A stretch of 64,000 nucleotides of DNA, taken from positions 10,865,156-10,929,155 of the forward strand of contig JARCOQ010000002.1 in assembly GCA_029207755.1 (NCBI GenBank). The letters are read 5' to 3'. Shown piece after piece: positions 23,801-36,036 of the stretch (position 1 is the stretch's first letter; every line of letters begins with the position of its first letter). Position numbers and translations under genes: made by a program. Below the pieces are notes generated by a model. The model was not told the origin of the DNA. It worked only from the letters and a program-made list of their open reading frames with translations, and searched no databases. Origin of the DNA: Chamaea fasciata (lineage: Eukaryota; Chordata; Aves; Passeriformes; Sylviidae).

Positions 23801-25614
23801 ATCTGTTAGAACTTGTTGTAATAATAATTTCTAGTGAAACTATTTTCTGTTTTGTTTATCATCATGTTTGTGGCAAATAAAAAAAAAAAATCCACTTTAT
23901 TGCCATGTCTTGAATTGCTGCTGCCAATTTTCATGCTGTTGTAATTATTTTTCCCAAATACTTCATTTCTTTGATTCTTGCCAGACTTAGGGGCAGGAAA
24001 GCAACTTTATAGGGGAAACAAGTGGCTTTGTACGGTGCTATGAAACGCACAGAATAAACAAACAAGGGGGTGAGGGATGGGGATAGAGTGGGAGTTTGTT
24101 TTCCTGCATCACTTCACTTTTCTTGTGCCAGCAGAAGGGTTTTTAAAAGGAAAAGAAAAAAGAGGCAAATTGGATTGTTAGCAGCGTCTCTTAGGATCAT
24201 AAATGAAGGGAAGATTGTGTATGTAATTCATAAACATCCTGAACTATACGCCTTCTATTTCAATTTATTAGGGCATGAAGTAGTGCCTGCCAGGTTAATT
24301 TCTCACTGAGGAATTCAGCATTCATGCAGATCTTAATTTCCTCCTCTATACAAAGCAGTGATAAGGGAAGAATAAGGGTATTTGAATATTTGATTCCAGA
24401 TAATTCAGTTTAAAGATAAGTATTTTAGGAGTAGCCGCAAGACAATTATAGTTGCTATTTTGAAATGAATTTGGAGAGTAGCAGGAGAATGTTTATTTCC
24501 AATAGGAAATACGCTTTTTGTCATGCAAACAAAACCCTGTACTTCACAAAATTTTTCTCTTTCATAGATGAAATTACTGTTTTGAGTTCAGGATGTGGTG
24601 GGCAAAGAATAAAAAAGAAAAACCATTTGCAAATATTTTTTCTTCATTTCCCATCTGCCAAAGGAACAATTGAATTTGTTAGTATGGAACAATGGTCAGT
24701 GCTCTGCGTTTTCATGGTTTTAATGGTTAAGATGCTTATAATGGTTAACAGGAGTTCAAGGATTGTTCCAGCTTAGTGCCTGCTTTTTGCTTCCGTGATG
24801 GGATAGAGCATGAGCAGAGTGAATCATCTGTTGCCTCTAAACAGGGGTGGGACCAGATTTTTATTTAAATAAAACAAAACCAAGCCTCAAAATTCTTACA
24901 GAGTGAATATTTAAGAGACCCAGAACCTCTTGTTCTTTTTCTAATTCCCAGTGTTCCTTTAAACTCAGTTGTGGGTGCTGACTTACGTGATTTGTGACAG
25001 TTGGATTCAACTGATCTAGGAAGGCAGTTTAGATGGCTTCCTAAAGTTCTGTTTCAGTATCAAGAATCTTGTTTTGTTTGGAGTTTTTGTAGTATTTCTC
25101 TTAAAACACCTCAGTGCTCAGCAAAGTTGAACTTCCTGGTTTTGAGATTGGAATGACTAGGAATTATTTATGTTAAGGAAATAATGGGGTTGAGAATAAC
25201 TGGGAGTTAGAGAAGTTGGTTTTGGTGGGAATTCAGTCAGCTATTTTCACTACTGCCTTTGGAGACCAAAGCTGTAGAGTTTTGTCTAGAAGGGCCAATT
25301 GTGGCTTAATATAGGCTTCTTAAACCCATGTTGCATAAGCTTACCCATTTTTTTGTTTAAAAAGAAATCCAAAACCAAGCAAACCCACCAAAATGCAAAG
25401 TCATTACATTTGGGAATTAAAAGTGCCCAACTTGCAGAAACTAAGACAAACTTGAGTAATGAAGGTTCCCTTTGTGGTGTATAAACATCATATGAAGAGG
25501 CCTTTAATGGGAGTGGAGGAGTGTACTCTGTTAAGGATTGGTTTTGCTGTTATTTGCCTCTAATCTTATTTCGATGACCTGTTTGTTTGTTTTTTGGTTT
25601 TGTTTTTTTTATAG

Positions 25615-25692
25615 CACCAGCAAACATTTTTAAATCAGCTGAGGGAGATCACTGGTATCAATGACATCCAGGTACTACAACAGGCTCTGAAG
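25615..25692 (+). CDS. USP25: USP25 coding exon 2 (residues 16-41, UBA-like start)
   Basis: These 26 codons begin HQQTFLNQLREITG and end LQQALK. They form the first part of the UBA-like domain (about residues 18-57), a small three-helix fold found at the USP25 and USP28 N-termini. The acceptor is a strong T-rich tract ending in ATAG just before 25615, and the donor is GTAAGA at 25693. Both borders are phase 0 and the length is divisible by three. Skipping it would therefore keep the frame but remove half of the UBA-like fold. The I and V in the NDIQVLQQ stretch are conservative changes from the human sequence as I recall it. Confidence 0.97.
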
Positions 25693-26768
25693 GTAAGATA
25701 ACTGACTTGTAGCTGGATGCATCTTAACTGCCTTTGGAAGCCATAAATCCCAACCTTTCTTACTCCTGTCCTGCTCTTCCTTCCCTTCTTTCCCTTCCTT
25801 TGTTTTTCCCTTCCCAGCTTGAATTTATTGTAGGGGGGAAAAAAAAGCTAATAATGATGGTTTGTTCACTTTACAAGGAATCTTCTTCTCTTCTGGTACT
25901 GACCTAAAAATTAAGCAAGTGTTCAAAAATGAAAAGACAGGAATGCTATGACTTGCCTTTAACCTTTGTGTGAATTGTTTTGGAATACATTGGTGCTACT
26001 ACAGATGGTCACCTCCTGAGGAACCCAGTGATGTTTTCTTGTCAAGGTGTGGCTGTTCTCTATCATGCACGGGCCTTGCTCACTGTGTAGAGTGAAGAAC
26101 TCAGCTTGAACTTGCCAGCCTTTGCTAATTTGCTATTGTTTTGATGTTTTTTCAACCATTGTGATTTATTTCACAGAGCAGAAGAGTTCTTTGATGCAAG
26201 TAAAAAAAGGCAGATCTCTCTGTATTCTTTTACTGTATACATAAATATATATAAAAATTTAAAAAATGCTTTGTGTCCCTCAAGCAGAACTTTTTAGCCA
26301 TTCATACGTAGTAAATGAGGATATAGTACTTTAAATCAAAAATAGGTTAGTTGTTGTTAGCATACATGTGCACAGCTTCTTTTCAAAAGCCGGGATCTCT
26401 GGCTTTAACAATGAAACTCTATACTTTCAGAAGAACTCATCTGACTCCTGTTGAAGCCTGACTCCTGTGAATGTGCTGGTTATGTTTGTTGAGAAGTTGA
26501 CCTACACTACAAGACTTTTTTTTTCTTTCCTGAAATAAGTGAAACTCCACCAAAACAATTTTTTATAAGATGTTTTATTTTTATATTGGTCAAAAATAGT
26601 GAAATATGCAGAGTATTTCTTTGTAAACTTTATTTTTGAGTTAGTATTTTACCTGACTGTAAAATGGCTATTGATTTGCAGTTGCTAATTGCATCCTTTG
26701 CTTTTAAGAAAAATTAAAGAAAGGGTGAGGGAACTCTCACTTCTTGTCGCTTTTTTTTATGCTTAAAG
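25693..26768 (+). other. USP25: USP25 intron 2 (1.1 kb)
   Basis: It starts GTAAGA and ends after an eight-T run with ATGCTTAAAG. AT-rich, with CT-rich stretches near 25780-25815. No repeat or gene recognised. Confidence 0.9.
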
Positions 26769-26913
26769 GACAGCAATGGTAATCTGGAGCTGGCTGTGGC
26801 TTTTCTCACTGCGAAGAATGCCAAGGTTCCTCAGCTAGAGGAGGCAACTTACTACCAAACAGCCCTTCCTGGGAATGACAGATACATCAGCGTGGGCAGC
26901 CAGGCAGACACCA
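26769..26913 (+). CDS. USP25: USP25 coding exon 3 (residues 42-89 plus first base of Asn90)
   Basis: The exon starts [19 protein letters not shown], completing the UBA-like domain, and ends SVGSQADT. The first base of Asn90 is also here. The acceptor is a T-run followed by ATGCTTAAAG. The donor was set at 26914 (A|GTAGGT) because joining A to the AT of exon 4 restores the conserved Asn. A second GT four bases downstream (GTATTT at 26918) would shift the frame. The KVPQLEEA segment varies compared with human. The rest is nearly identical. Confidence 0.95.
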
Positions 26914-27061
26914 GTAGGTATTTTTTCTTTTCATATGTTTAGTTTAAAGGCACCAGAAAGAAAACCTTGCCTCTGAAATGAAACCTTAAAACGGTTATCT
27001 ACAGATAATTCTTACTTATCAATTCTTAGATTATGATGTATTCTCATTTTTCTTATTTCAG

Positions 27062-27147
27062 TGGGGTTTGTTGTTTTTGTTGTGGTGGGTTTTGGTGTTT
27101 TTTGGTTTTTGTTTTTTTTTGGTTTGTGGGTTGTTGTTTTTTTTTTG
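27062..27147. repeat. T/G-rich low-complexity tract
   Basis: A run of GTTTG, TTGTTG, GGTGGG and long T stretches spans about 86 bp, roughly 150 bp downstream of the exon 3 donor. In RNA it would be U/GU-rich, the type of sequence bound by TIA and CELF splicing factors, though no function is shown. Confidence 0.8.
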
Positions 27148-30100
27148 AGCTTCCTTTAGGTATTACCTTTACATCTATGTATGGTACTGATCAAAGGGTG
27201 AATTAACTGGGCTTTCTGTCTTTTTTTTTTTTTCCTTTCTTCCCCTGCCATATTACAGGTTTTCTTTTGGGGTCATGCAGTAAATAATTTAAGGCAAAAG
27301 CTGAGTACTCCTCTGTCAAAACAAAATTGGAGAAGAGTCTGTCATTGTTTGTCTTAGTATGGTAAAGCTCAGTGTTCTTAAGAGTAGCTTCTCCCTGACA
27401 GGAATGACTTTCACAAAGGGAGAAATGGGAGGTTAAGTGTGAATTTTGTACTAAGAGGGTAGTTATTTTATATATGAAATTAGCATTAAATACACCTCAT
27501 ATTAAACAATTTCATTTGGTTTATACACGAGGTCCCCCAGCCTGCATTTTTCTAAGTCTTGCTGGCTCTAATCTTCTGCTTTAGTGTATAGTTATTTTTA
27601 TGGGGAGAAAAAAAAAAAATGTGTTCTGCTAATAAATACAGGAAAGAAAAGAAGTAGAAGTAGAAAGACAAAGGAAGTTTTGTAGTGGGATTGATATCTG
27701 TAAAATCCGAGTTTCTTGATGCTATAGATACTTTACACCATTTGCAATGCAGATGGAGAACATTTTAATTATATATCAGTTATATATGTAGTACATCTAT
27801 GTATATTTTATTAAACAAGTAGAATTATTTAGTGCTTCCTGCAGTAGGATTTTTCCCCCTTTGTTTTGGTCCTGGTGGCTTCAATGTAAAGAAGTTTAGT
27901 TAGATCTCCTTATCAATTGTACAATTATCTTTTCTCTGTAGAACCTTGACATGAATTTTTTAATTTTTTTTTTTTTTTATTAGAGATGAGTTTATTCTCA
28001 GCATGTCCAATCTGAAAACTGCATTTAAATCCTTGGTATTATTAGCAACCATGTATAAAATGTCCTCAGTGCATTATAGGTAGTTGTGTTATCTATGCAC
28101 TAAGTTGTGGTGGGTGGCTGGGATTTTTTGTGTGTTTTTTTCTTTTCGCTCCTTTGGAAAGAAAACACACACAATCTTCTCTGTGTGTCTAATTTTCAGT
28201 GTCAGAAAATTGCCATTGAGGAAATGAAGGCTATTAGGAACAAACTCACCACTGTGTCATAGTTTCTAGTACTGACAACCTACTATGGCAGTGGAATAGT
28301 AAGCTGGATTCTCTTGGAGTCTGTGTTTAATTAGATTTAATAGCAATCCCATTAATAGAAGTATTTAGTTTTGCTGTCAGTTACTGTGCTGTACAACCTT
28401 ACTGAAGAAATGAGGTGGCAAGGGATATGAACCAAACCTGCAAGAGCCCACATTACCCATGGCAGATGGTCAAACTGAAAAGGTCTTGAGTTGTACATTC
28501 CAAGGTGAATTTCAGGATTCTCTTCTCTTTTCTGGAGGGCTGAAGGCAGATTCCTTACAATTACGCAGCACGACAAGTCAGTGATCAAGAAACACCAACT
28601 GCTGTGGGAAAAGTATGGTTTTAATTTTTTTTTAACATCTTTAGTGTCTGGTCAGATCCTTACTGGCAACAAAGATGAGAGTCCTTGGCCAGTCTTTGCT
28701 GTTTTAGTTAGAGTGAAAGCACATTATGAGATGAAGGCATCTTTGTGAACTTTTCATCATGCTGGAGGACTTAGAAGGCAAGAACTGAACACCAACAGCA
28801 GAACAAAAGCCTAAACCAGTGGGATCATGGAGCCCTCCCAGGCCCCTGTAGAGATCTAGTGAATGCTTCTGGGAAGAAACCTACACTTTCCTTGTAATGT
28901 GCTTGCCTGTAATTATTTGGATTCTAGATTTAAAAAACGCAGTGCACCTAAAAGGCCAAGTCTCAGGGCCCTGTGTTAGTAAACACTGTCATGTAAGGGA
29001 GTGTGAAGGAGCAGTGACTTGTGAGGAGAGAATGGAAGGGTGGGCACAGGATGGACAACCTTCAGCAGATGGCTTTGACCATCATCACTCCCTTCTGCAA
29101 AAGAACACTTATTAGTGGTTCTCAGTGGCTGTGCTGAGTTGCTGACAGGATCTTGTGTCTCAAATTTGACTCCCTTTATTATCCCACATAGGTATAGTTA
29201 CATGAATTAATTATAACTTATCCTTACTGTTCCTTACTGCTTAACTACCTCTATGCGTTTGGAACTTGGGATGTTAAGAGTCACTTAACTTCAAAGCATT
29301 CAAAGTTAAAGCATCCAAATTGGGAATGAGAAAGTCACAGATAAATACCAGAGCTGTATTTTATGCCACAGAAAACCTCCAGCCATTTCCAAAGGCCGTT
29401 GAATGTATTCCTTGCATAGAGATATGTCAGATGTGTTCTGTGAGTTTTTCTGACTACATTTCTTTGACATGGTTACTTAGTTAAGGGGTAAAATGAAAAT
29501 GTTAATGTGTACCAGAACAGCCAGAATTGTGCACTGGCTCTTCCAAAAGTGACAATGGTCATAAGTGGTTTGAGAGCTGCATCCTGGATGGTAGGAGGTA
29601 TAAGGAGACCTGGTTTGTCTTATTACCAAATGCAGCATTTCGGCAGCTGTAAAAAAAAGAATAGGTTTTCATTGAATCTACTCCATCTGTTAAAGAAAGA
29701 CTGACTTGCAAAATCAGTGTTACTCATGATGCTTGCCTTTTTGTCTGTTTTTATTTGCACCTGCAAATGTAGTATTTTCACAATCAACAATAATGCAAGC
29801 TTAATCTGATCCTTTTGCAAAGGTGGTTTTAACATTTTGACTTTTTTTCCCTTCTTGCACTCTGTGAGGAGAAAGTGCTTAAGCATTAGGCTTGCAATGT
29901 ACAGATGCAAGATGTACCTTTTAGTCTAAGGTAATTTTAATGTTCCACTTGGTGGAAGAAATCCTAGGCATTATACTTAAAGAAAAACAAAAGAAGTTTA
30001 GTAGTACTTCCAAATAGTTTCACTTTATTTATTTCTCTACAAACCTTTTTGTTCCCATTTGAAGTGATTTTGTGTATTTTTATCTATGACTGTACAACAG

Positions 30101-30619
30101 AACTTTTGGATTGCTAAGTATGTATCCAATTTCTTCTTATTATTGAAGGAACTTGAAGAACCCAGGATTAAAGGAAGGAACAGAATGAAGAGATGTGTTT
30201 TGGAAGTTTTGTTCCTAGGAAGCAGCTGTCAGGAAGCATTCTCTTCCCTTCTTTTGAAAACTCAGTTATTTCTCATTAGAACTGAATTATTAATCTTCGC
30301 AATTGCACATTCCACGGCCAAAACAAAAGATTTCAAGCCCTTTTATGAGGGCATATTACAGTGTAACTATGAAATGCCAGAAACAGGAATTCGAGGATTG
30401 TAGATTTCATGGCTTCTGGCTTTTTATATCTTCCTGTTCTTACTTTGAGCCTTTGCATATGTTTCAGAAGTCACTCAGTCAGCCCTTTCCTGTGAGGTAG
30501 AGTTTAGACTCAGCAGTACCTAAATCCTTCTGGAGTGGTGTTTATAAAACGTTTCTTACTGTTCCATTCTAGAGACTCTGAAAAGTTTATAGGGTAATTT
30601 ATTTTGGAGCTTCACTGTC

Positions 30620-31130
30620 CCTACTTTTAGACTCCGAGTGTCTTGCCTAAATCCCTTTTGCTTCAGGTTAAGTCCTTTACTCCTTGTGTGCCCCCTGTGA
30701 AAGTTATAGTACACTTTCATTCCTTCTATCTCGATGAAGTGTTACGTGCTCAAAGACAGCGTATCAAAAGACTTCTCTCACATCTAAAGGAAACAGCCTA
30801 AATTCCTTTCAAATATTTGGATGCATTTCCTATACCTATTGTCATTTCTTTTCTTCTCATCTAGGCCTTCTTTAGTATGCTTTTTTTTTCTGAGCTGTGG
30901 CACTCAAAACAATAAGGAAGATATCAGCTTAGTTCTTAAGAAAATAGGTGAATCTATAAATAACCACGCAGTACTCTGACAGAAGTGTAACACTTCCTAT
31001 TTTCTTCAGTGCTGTGATGATGTGAATTGCAGATTGAACACGAGTTGGCTGTAGCTCCTGGATCCTTCTTGGCACAGGCCCTAGTCAGTCCTCATTCTCT
31101 AGATGTTCATTTATTGTTTCTGGGAGTAGA
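30620..31130 (-). mobile_element. Probable ancient CR1-like LINE relic (reverse)
   Basis: Several short blocks follow the order of the reversed 3' part of old amniote CR1 elements: CTTTTGCTTCAGGTTAAGTC, TTTACTCCTTGTGTGCCCCC, GAGCTGTGGCACTCAAAACA, then TACTCTGACAGAAGTGTAAC and CCTGGATCCTTCTTGGCA. The match is from memory of the consensus and is heavily decayed. The borders are rough. Confidence 0.45.
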
Positions 31131-34100
31131 ATTTGACAGTGGCTTCTTCTGTCACCTTGCCTAACTCCGCCATCGCTATGTGTCTTCATGACATTTCCTT
31201 CTATTTCTAGGATTATCTGTGTCATCTCCATCCAAAACTCCCAAGTTCCTGGGAGTTTTGCCAGCTTGGTATGTCAAGGTCCCTGCTTCAAAATGTCAGG
31301 AGTCTTGTACCTTGAGGTCATCTTTTTATCTTACAGATTCACTTGTTGCTTTGGGCCATGATTACCTCTCTCCTTCCCCATCAGTTTGGTAGTCATCGGT
31401 TTAAGGTGTTATGATTGTAGGATGTTGTACATACAGCTGAGATGAGGAAGCTGTGGGATAGTGGTGGCCAATATTTACAAGCTCCTTCACCAGTACAGCA
31501 GTTTGAGTTGGCTGAATTGCTGCAGGGGGTGCTGGGTGCTCTCCCCTCAATCAGTTTTAACCAAAATTGGCATATACAGCCACGTAAATTCCTTTAAATC
31601 TTTGTTAGGAGCCTGAGACTACTGTAAATTTCACATCACAGAATCAGTGGCAGTATACAGGATCTTACTTATCTCTGCTTGTAATAAATAAACCATATGT
31701 AGTCTCAAGTCCCTTTTAAAAATTTTTATATTGTTGATGAAATGTTGCTGCTGGATTTTCATACTTGGCACAATTCTATTGAACCCATCAAGGCTGCCCC
31801 TTCATTTTTTCTCCCTGTACCAGTTGTTGCATCACTGTGGATGTTTATTTGAGTTCAATTGCCACTTCTGATCTGTCCCTCATGCTGTTTCCCAGCCTAC
31901 TTAAGTTTGAAGTTCCTACTCTCTGCCTCCTCCTTGTAAAAGCACCAAGTCAACAACACAGTAATTATTTTAATGAGCTAGGCAATAACCAAGTAAGAAC
32001 CATTTATTTAAATGATGATAGAAACTTCCGAAGTAAACAGATTAATAAGCTTTTTTAAAAAGAGGAAGATCTATGGGGATAGGTAGAGGTAGTGTGTGCA
32101 TTTATTATACATACACTAGTGTATTTTGTCCCAGATTTCAATATACAACTTAAAAATGTTTTGTAGAATTACAGACAATGTCAAACACTTAATCTTATGT
32201 ATCAGAAGAACACGTTATTATATTATAATAATGTTGTAAACCAAGACAGTATTTCTTAGGAAAACATGATTAATTATGAATGTTAATTTTCATTGAATAA
32301 ACACAAATGCGTTAAGCCAGACTGTGTTGATGAACGTCTTCACTCATGGAGAATTTTTTCATAAGCAAACTTTATTTACCAGTCATGGCCTGGTTAAGAA
32401 TGTTTGCATTTTCTAAGGCTATTTGACATTAAAGTCATAAGTACCTTTATGAGGATGAGCCAGTGAGAACGGAAGTGTTCTGTGGGCTTAATGAGAGGAG
32501 TATTACAAAACCGATATGTCTAAATTAAGGTCAGGTAACTAAATTTGGACAAGTGGTATTATTCTTCTACCTTTTAGGAAATGCATCCTTCAGCCTATCA
32601 CAGAAAAAAAAACTTGTGTGTCTGATAAAAACTTTGAGTAGAAGTAATCTTTTTTGTTTTTCTTCGAGCTTGCACTAAAAACAGAGAAATCTGTTGGTCA
32701 GATAGGAAACTTCAGCAGCTCAGTTTCATGAATGAGTTCTACTACTAATAGCTGTAACATTAACATCTCCATGCAAGAATTTATAAACTATGAAGATGTT
32801 TTAAAGCAAAAATGAAGAAAGAAAGAAAACTACATGAATTTAATCTATTATATGTACACTTATATAGTGTATAACCATCTGACAGGAATGCAAAGTGTGG
32901 AGACAAGGTAATATAGATAAATATATAAATATTTATTTTTGGTGTTTTAGAACAAAGAGTTTAGTCTCAGGCTTAATCTTCTTTTAGAACTTCTGCTGAA
33001 GTCTTCTTTATCATCTTACAATGTAGGATTCAAGTCATATGTGAGGTGTTGCAGCTTAAATGTGTTACTGTGTCAGCTGTAAATACGTTACTTAAATGTC
33101 AAAACCATTTTTATTTTACATTTGCTAGGAACTAAAAGCTTGCATAAAGTAGGTTACCATGGATGAGCTGATACTTTTGAATGTATTTTTTGACATAAGT
33201 TATGCCAGGTAAACCCTCTGTGACATTGCACCACTCACATGTAGTGGGAATATCTGGCAGCATGTTTTCATTCTACTCTTTTTTTCATGCAGAGCAGGAA
33301 TAAAGTACAAATAGAACATTTCTAAAGAGAATCCTGTGCATGCCGAAAACAAACTTGCATGCCAAAACAAACTCTTTTGGCTCATCTGCTTTTGGAAAGC
33401 ATACAGAGGTAAAATATTTGGAGTTTTAATGTTAAAATTATATAATCGCTGGTAATATGAATGGTAATAAACTTCTAAACACCTAAGGTGGTGGTAAAGA
33501 TTAATAAAAATTAGAGAGCTAGGGAGTTGCAAAGAAATTTACTATTTTAATGGAAGTGTGAGTTGGAGTTGATCCAGACAAATTTTTGTATAATGGGGGA
33601 GGTTTTGTTAAATACGTCATTTTCAACTACAGTAAGAGTTCTTTTCTAGAAAATAGTCCCCATATAGAGAAGCTAACGACTTAATCTAAGTTTCTTCACT
33701 GTCATATAAAAATGTCATCTCTCTTACGTGACTAGAGGCTTGCTCAAGGAACATCCCTCTCTGTGAGGAAGTGGCCAGAGCAATCCCATACTTGTCCATC
33801 AGCATGTGTGGCTGCTGGGTTGTGACCACTGTTCCTACTTTGAGAAGTAAAGCTTGGCTCCGGGGAAGATGAGGTGCTACATGTGGCTCCTTGTAAATGT
33901 GCAGAAAATACAACACAGGCACCACATTTTAGAGCATAATAGGTAGTGCATGTGTGGTGAGGTGATCCTCTAATTTCTGACTACTTTTGTAGTCTCCTTC
34001 TGGTATCAGGCTGTAGGACAGAGCCAGGTTTGCATGTGACACAGGCTGAGGTGGTATTTTAGCCCAAATTATGTTGTTCTCAGCATGACAGCATATTTAT

Positions 34101-35912
34101 CAAAACTTCTCTGGGGGAGACTTCTGCTGCTGGTGGTTGTAATTCCTTTAGCACTTCTGAAGGAGAATTTCAGGCATCTGAGATGAAGTACACTTCTGTT
34201 ATGCTGAAAGATCTGAGCTGACTGTAGACAGCCTAAGAATAAAAGTAGAAAGTGCTGTTTTTATAGCAATAATGTTTTTCCATACTTCTAGATCATGACA
34301 GATTGCCCAGTGTACTCTGCAGGTAAGAGTACTCTCTTTCAAGGCCCACTAAATAAAGTAGAATTTCAACCATTATTTGGAGAAAATGGCTGAGTTTAAA
34401 ACTAGGTTTTGAATATGCTGGTGTTAACAGTAAAGTTTCTTCCCAACTTCTTTCTGGTTTCAGCTTTCTGCAAGGATAGGTCATCCCATTTTCTGTTCAT
34501 GCATGACTACGGCAATGGTTTTTGTATAATAAGTTTAGTGTTTTGTTCTGATCCAATGAGAAACGTCCCAAGAAAAGAAGCCCAGGGGAATAGGGGAAGC
34601 TATGGTCCCTGCTGTAGGCCAGCCCATGCAGGAGAAAAGTCAGAATGTAGACAGGCTCTTTGGAGTAACTGGGTTAGCCTGTGGAAGGAGAAATAATGAC
34701 AGACTTCTTGTCTCTCTCTGTAAGCAATTGCCAGTTTCAAATCTGTATCTCTTTCTCCCAGAGCCTTTCAGTTTCTAATGGCTTAACCCCAGGCTGGAGA
34801 CAAATCCTTTCCATAACTCTTTGGGTAAACTTTGCCTTAGAAGAGGGAGACTCAAACCAGCCAATGCTCCATGTACGTGTATGTCTGCGTGATATTGCAT
34901 GCAAAATTTCACACTTTTCCTTTCTTTGTCTGTCTGACTTGGAAAATGAGACTTCTGACTCTTGAAATGGTGATAACCAGTAACCTTGACTTTTCTGAAG
35001 GTCTTATGCAGCTGATGGACATTCCTGTAGGCTCTAGCTGCTCTAAAATCTTGGCTGTGCCTGATGGGGACATGATTTGTGTTACGGTGTGTAGTAGGAT
35101 CCCACCTGAATTGGGAGCAGGGGTGTTGTTGCTGCCCTCAGCAAATAAGGAAGTTTATGGGGGATGTCTGTCTTTGATCCTTTGTATAATAAGAGCTGGT
35201 GAAGAACACTGAAGTAGAGCTGTTTTCAGTCAGTAGTCCATCCAGTATTCCCCATGTATCCAAGTATGGATCCTCAATTTGTCTCCAGTATTTGTTTTTT
35301 TCATGTTGAGATGTGATACTTTCAGTAGATGGAATCAAATTTAAATATGTTCAGAAAAGGAATGCACAAACAGGATGGAAAATAATTAGGTTGAGTAAGG
35401 AAACCATGTGAAAGTATTTGGCTCACCAGGGTACAGAAATACTTGTAGAATTTGGGGCAGCATTGGGAAAACTCCACTACGTGCTCCTTCATGAGGAGGA
35501 AAGTCAACTATGCACAATTAAGGTCTCCTTTTTTGATAAGGTCCTCTTTGTCATGTGTTCCTTGAAGTGACTGATCTCAGTAGCTGAAGTAATGCATTTA
35601 AGTGTATTGCTTTATGAAGGCTTTCAGAAAACATGGATTCCCAAATTTGTCCCATAGCTTTGTGAAATTTAAGAACATTAGGAGCAAGGAGAACAACAGC
35701 GCATCACATCCGGAGTGAGCTGCTGAGGTTTTTATCTGGCTTGGAGGCAGAATGGAGCTGTTAGCAGGGTTAGTGGCTGGAAGAGCATAGGGCACAGGAG
35801 GGATGGTCTGGAATGGTGCTCAGCAATCCACATGGTCTCTCTCCTCTACAGTAAGACTTACCTTTCATTCTGTTTCACTTTTAATTTTGAGAAAGATAGT
35901 TTTGCTTTTCAG

Positions 35913-36036
35913 ATGTGATTGATCTCACTGGAGATGATAAAGATGATCTTCAGAGGGCAATTGCCTTGAGTTTGGAGGAATCAAACAGGGCATTCAGGGA
36001 GACTGGAATAACTGATGAGGAACAAGCCATTAGCAG
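35913..36036 (+). CDS. USP25: USP25 coding exon 4 (residues 90-130: SIM and first UIM)
   Basis: The exon encodes VIDLT at residues 91-95, the hydrophobic core of a SUMO-interacting motif, flanked by the acidic GDD. Next comes Lys99, which in human USP25 is the reported site of mutually exclusive SUMO or ubiquitin modification. The first ubiquitin-interacting motif follows at about 97-116, with the [12 protein letters not shown] core showing the Ala...Ser spacing typical of UIMs. The exon closes with the start of the second UIM (DEEQAIS). The acceptor is TTTGCTTTTCAG and the donor GTAAAC at 36037. Borders are phase 1 and phase 2, so skipping this exon alone would break the frame. Confidence 0.97.

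Larger units (their letters stand above)
4619..25614 (+). other. USP25: USP25 intron 1 (about 21 kb)
   Basis: The intron starts GTGAGT and ends in a T-rich tract plus ATAG. The first 440 bp are still CpG island. Apart from two reverse CR1 copies, the long inverted repeat at 14155-14267 and short simple repeats, I recognise nothing in it. Intron 1 is the longest in the window and the usual place for regulatory elements, but none can be shown by sequence alone. Confidence 0.9.
26914..35912 (+). other. USP25: USP25 intron 3 (9 kb)
   Basis: It starts GTAGGT and ends TTTGCTTTTCAG. It contains a T/G-rich tract 150 bp after exon 3 and a probable old CR1-like relic near 30620-31130. The remainder is unremarkable AT-rich sequence in which I see nothing further. 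Confidence 0.88.
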
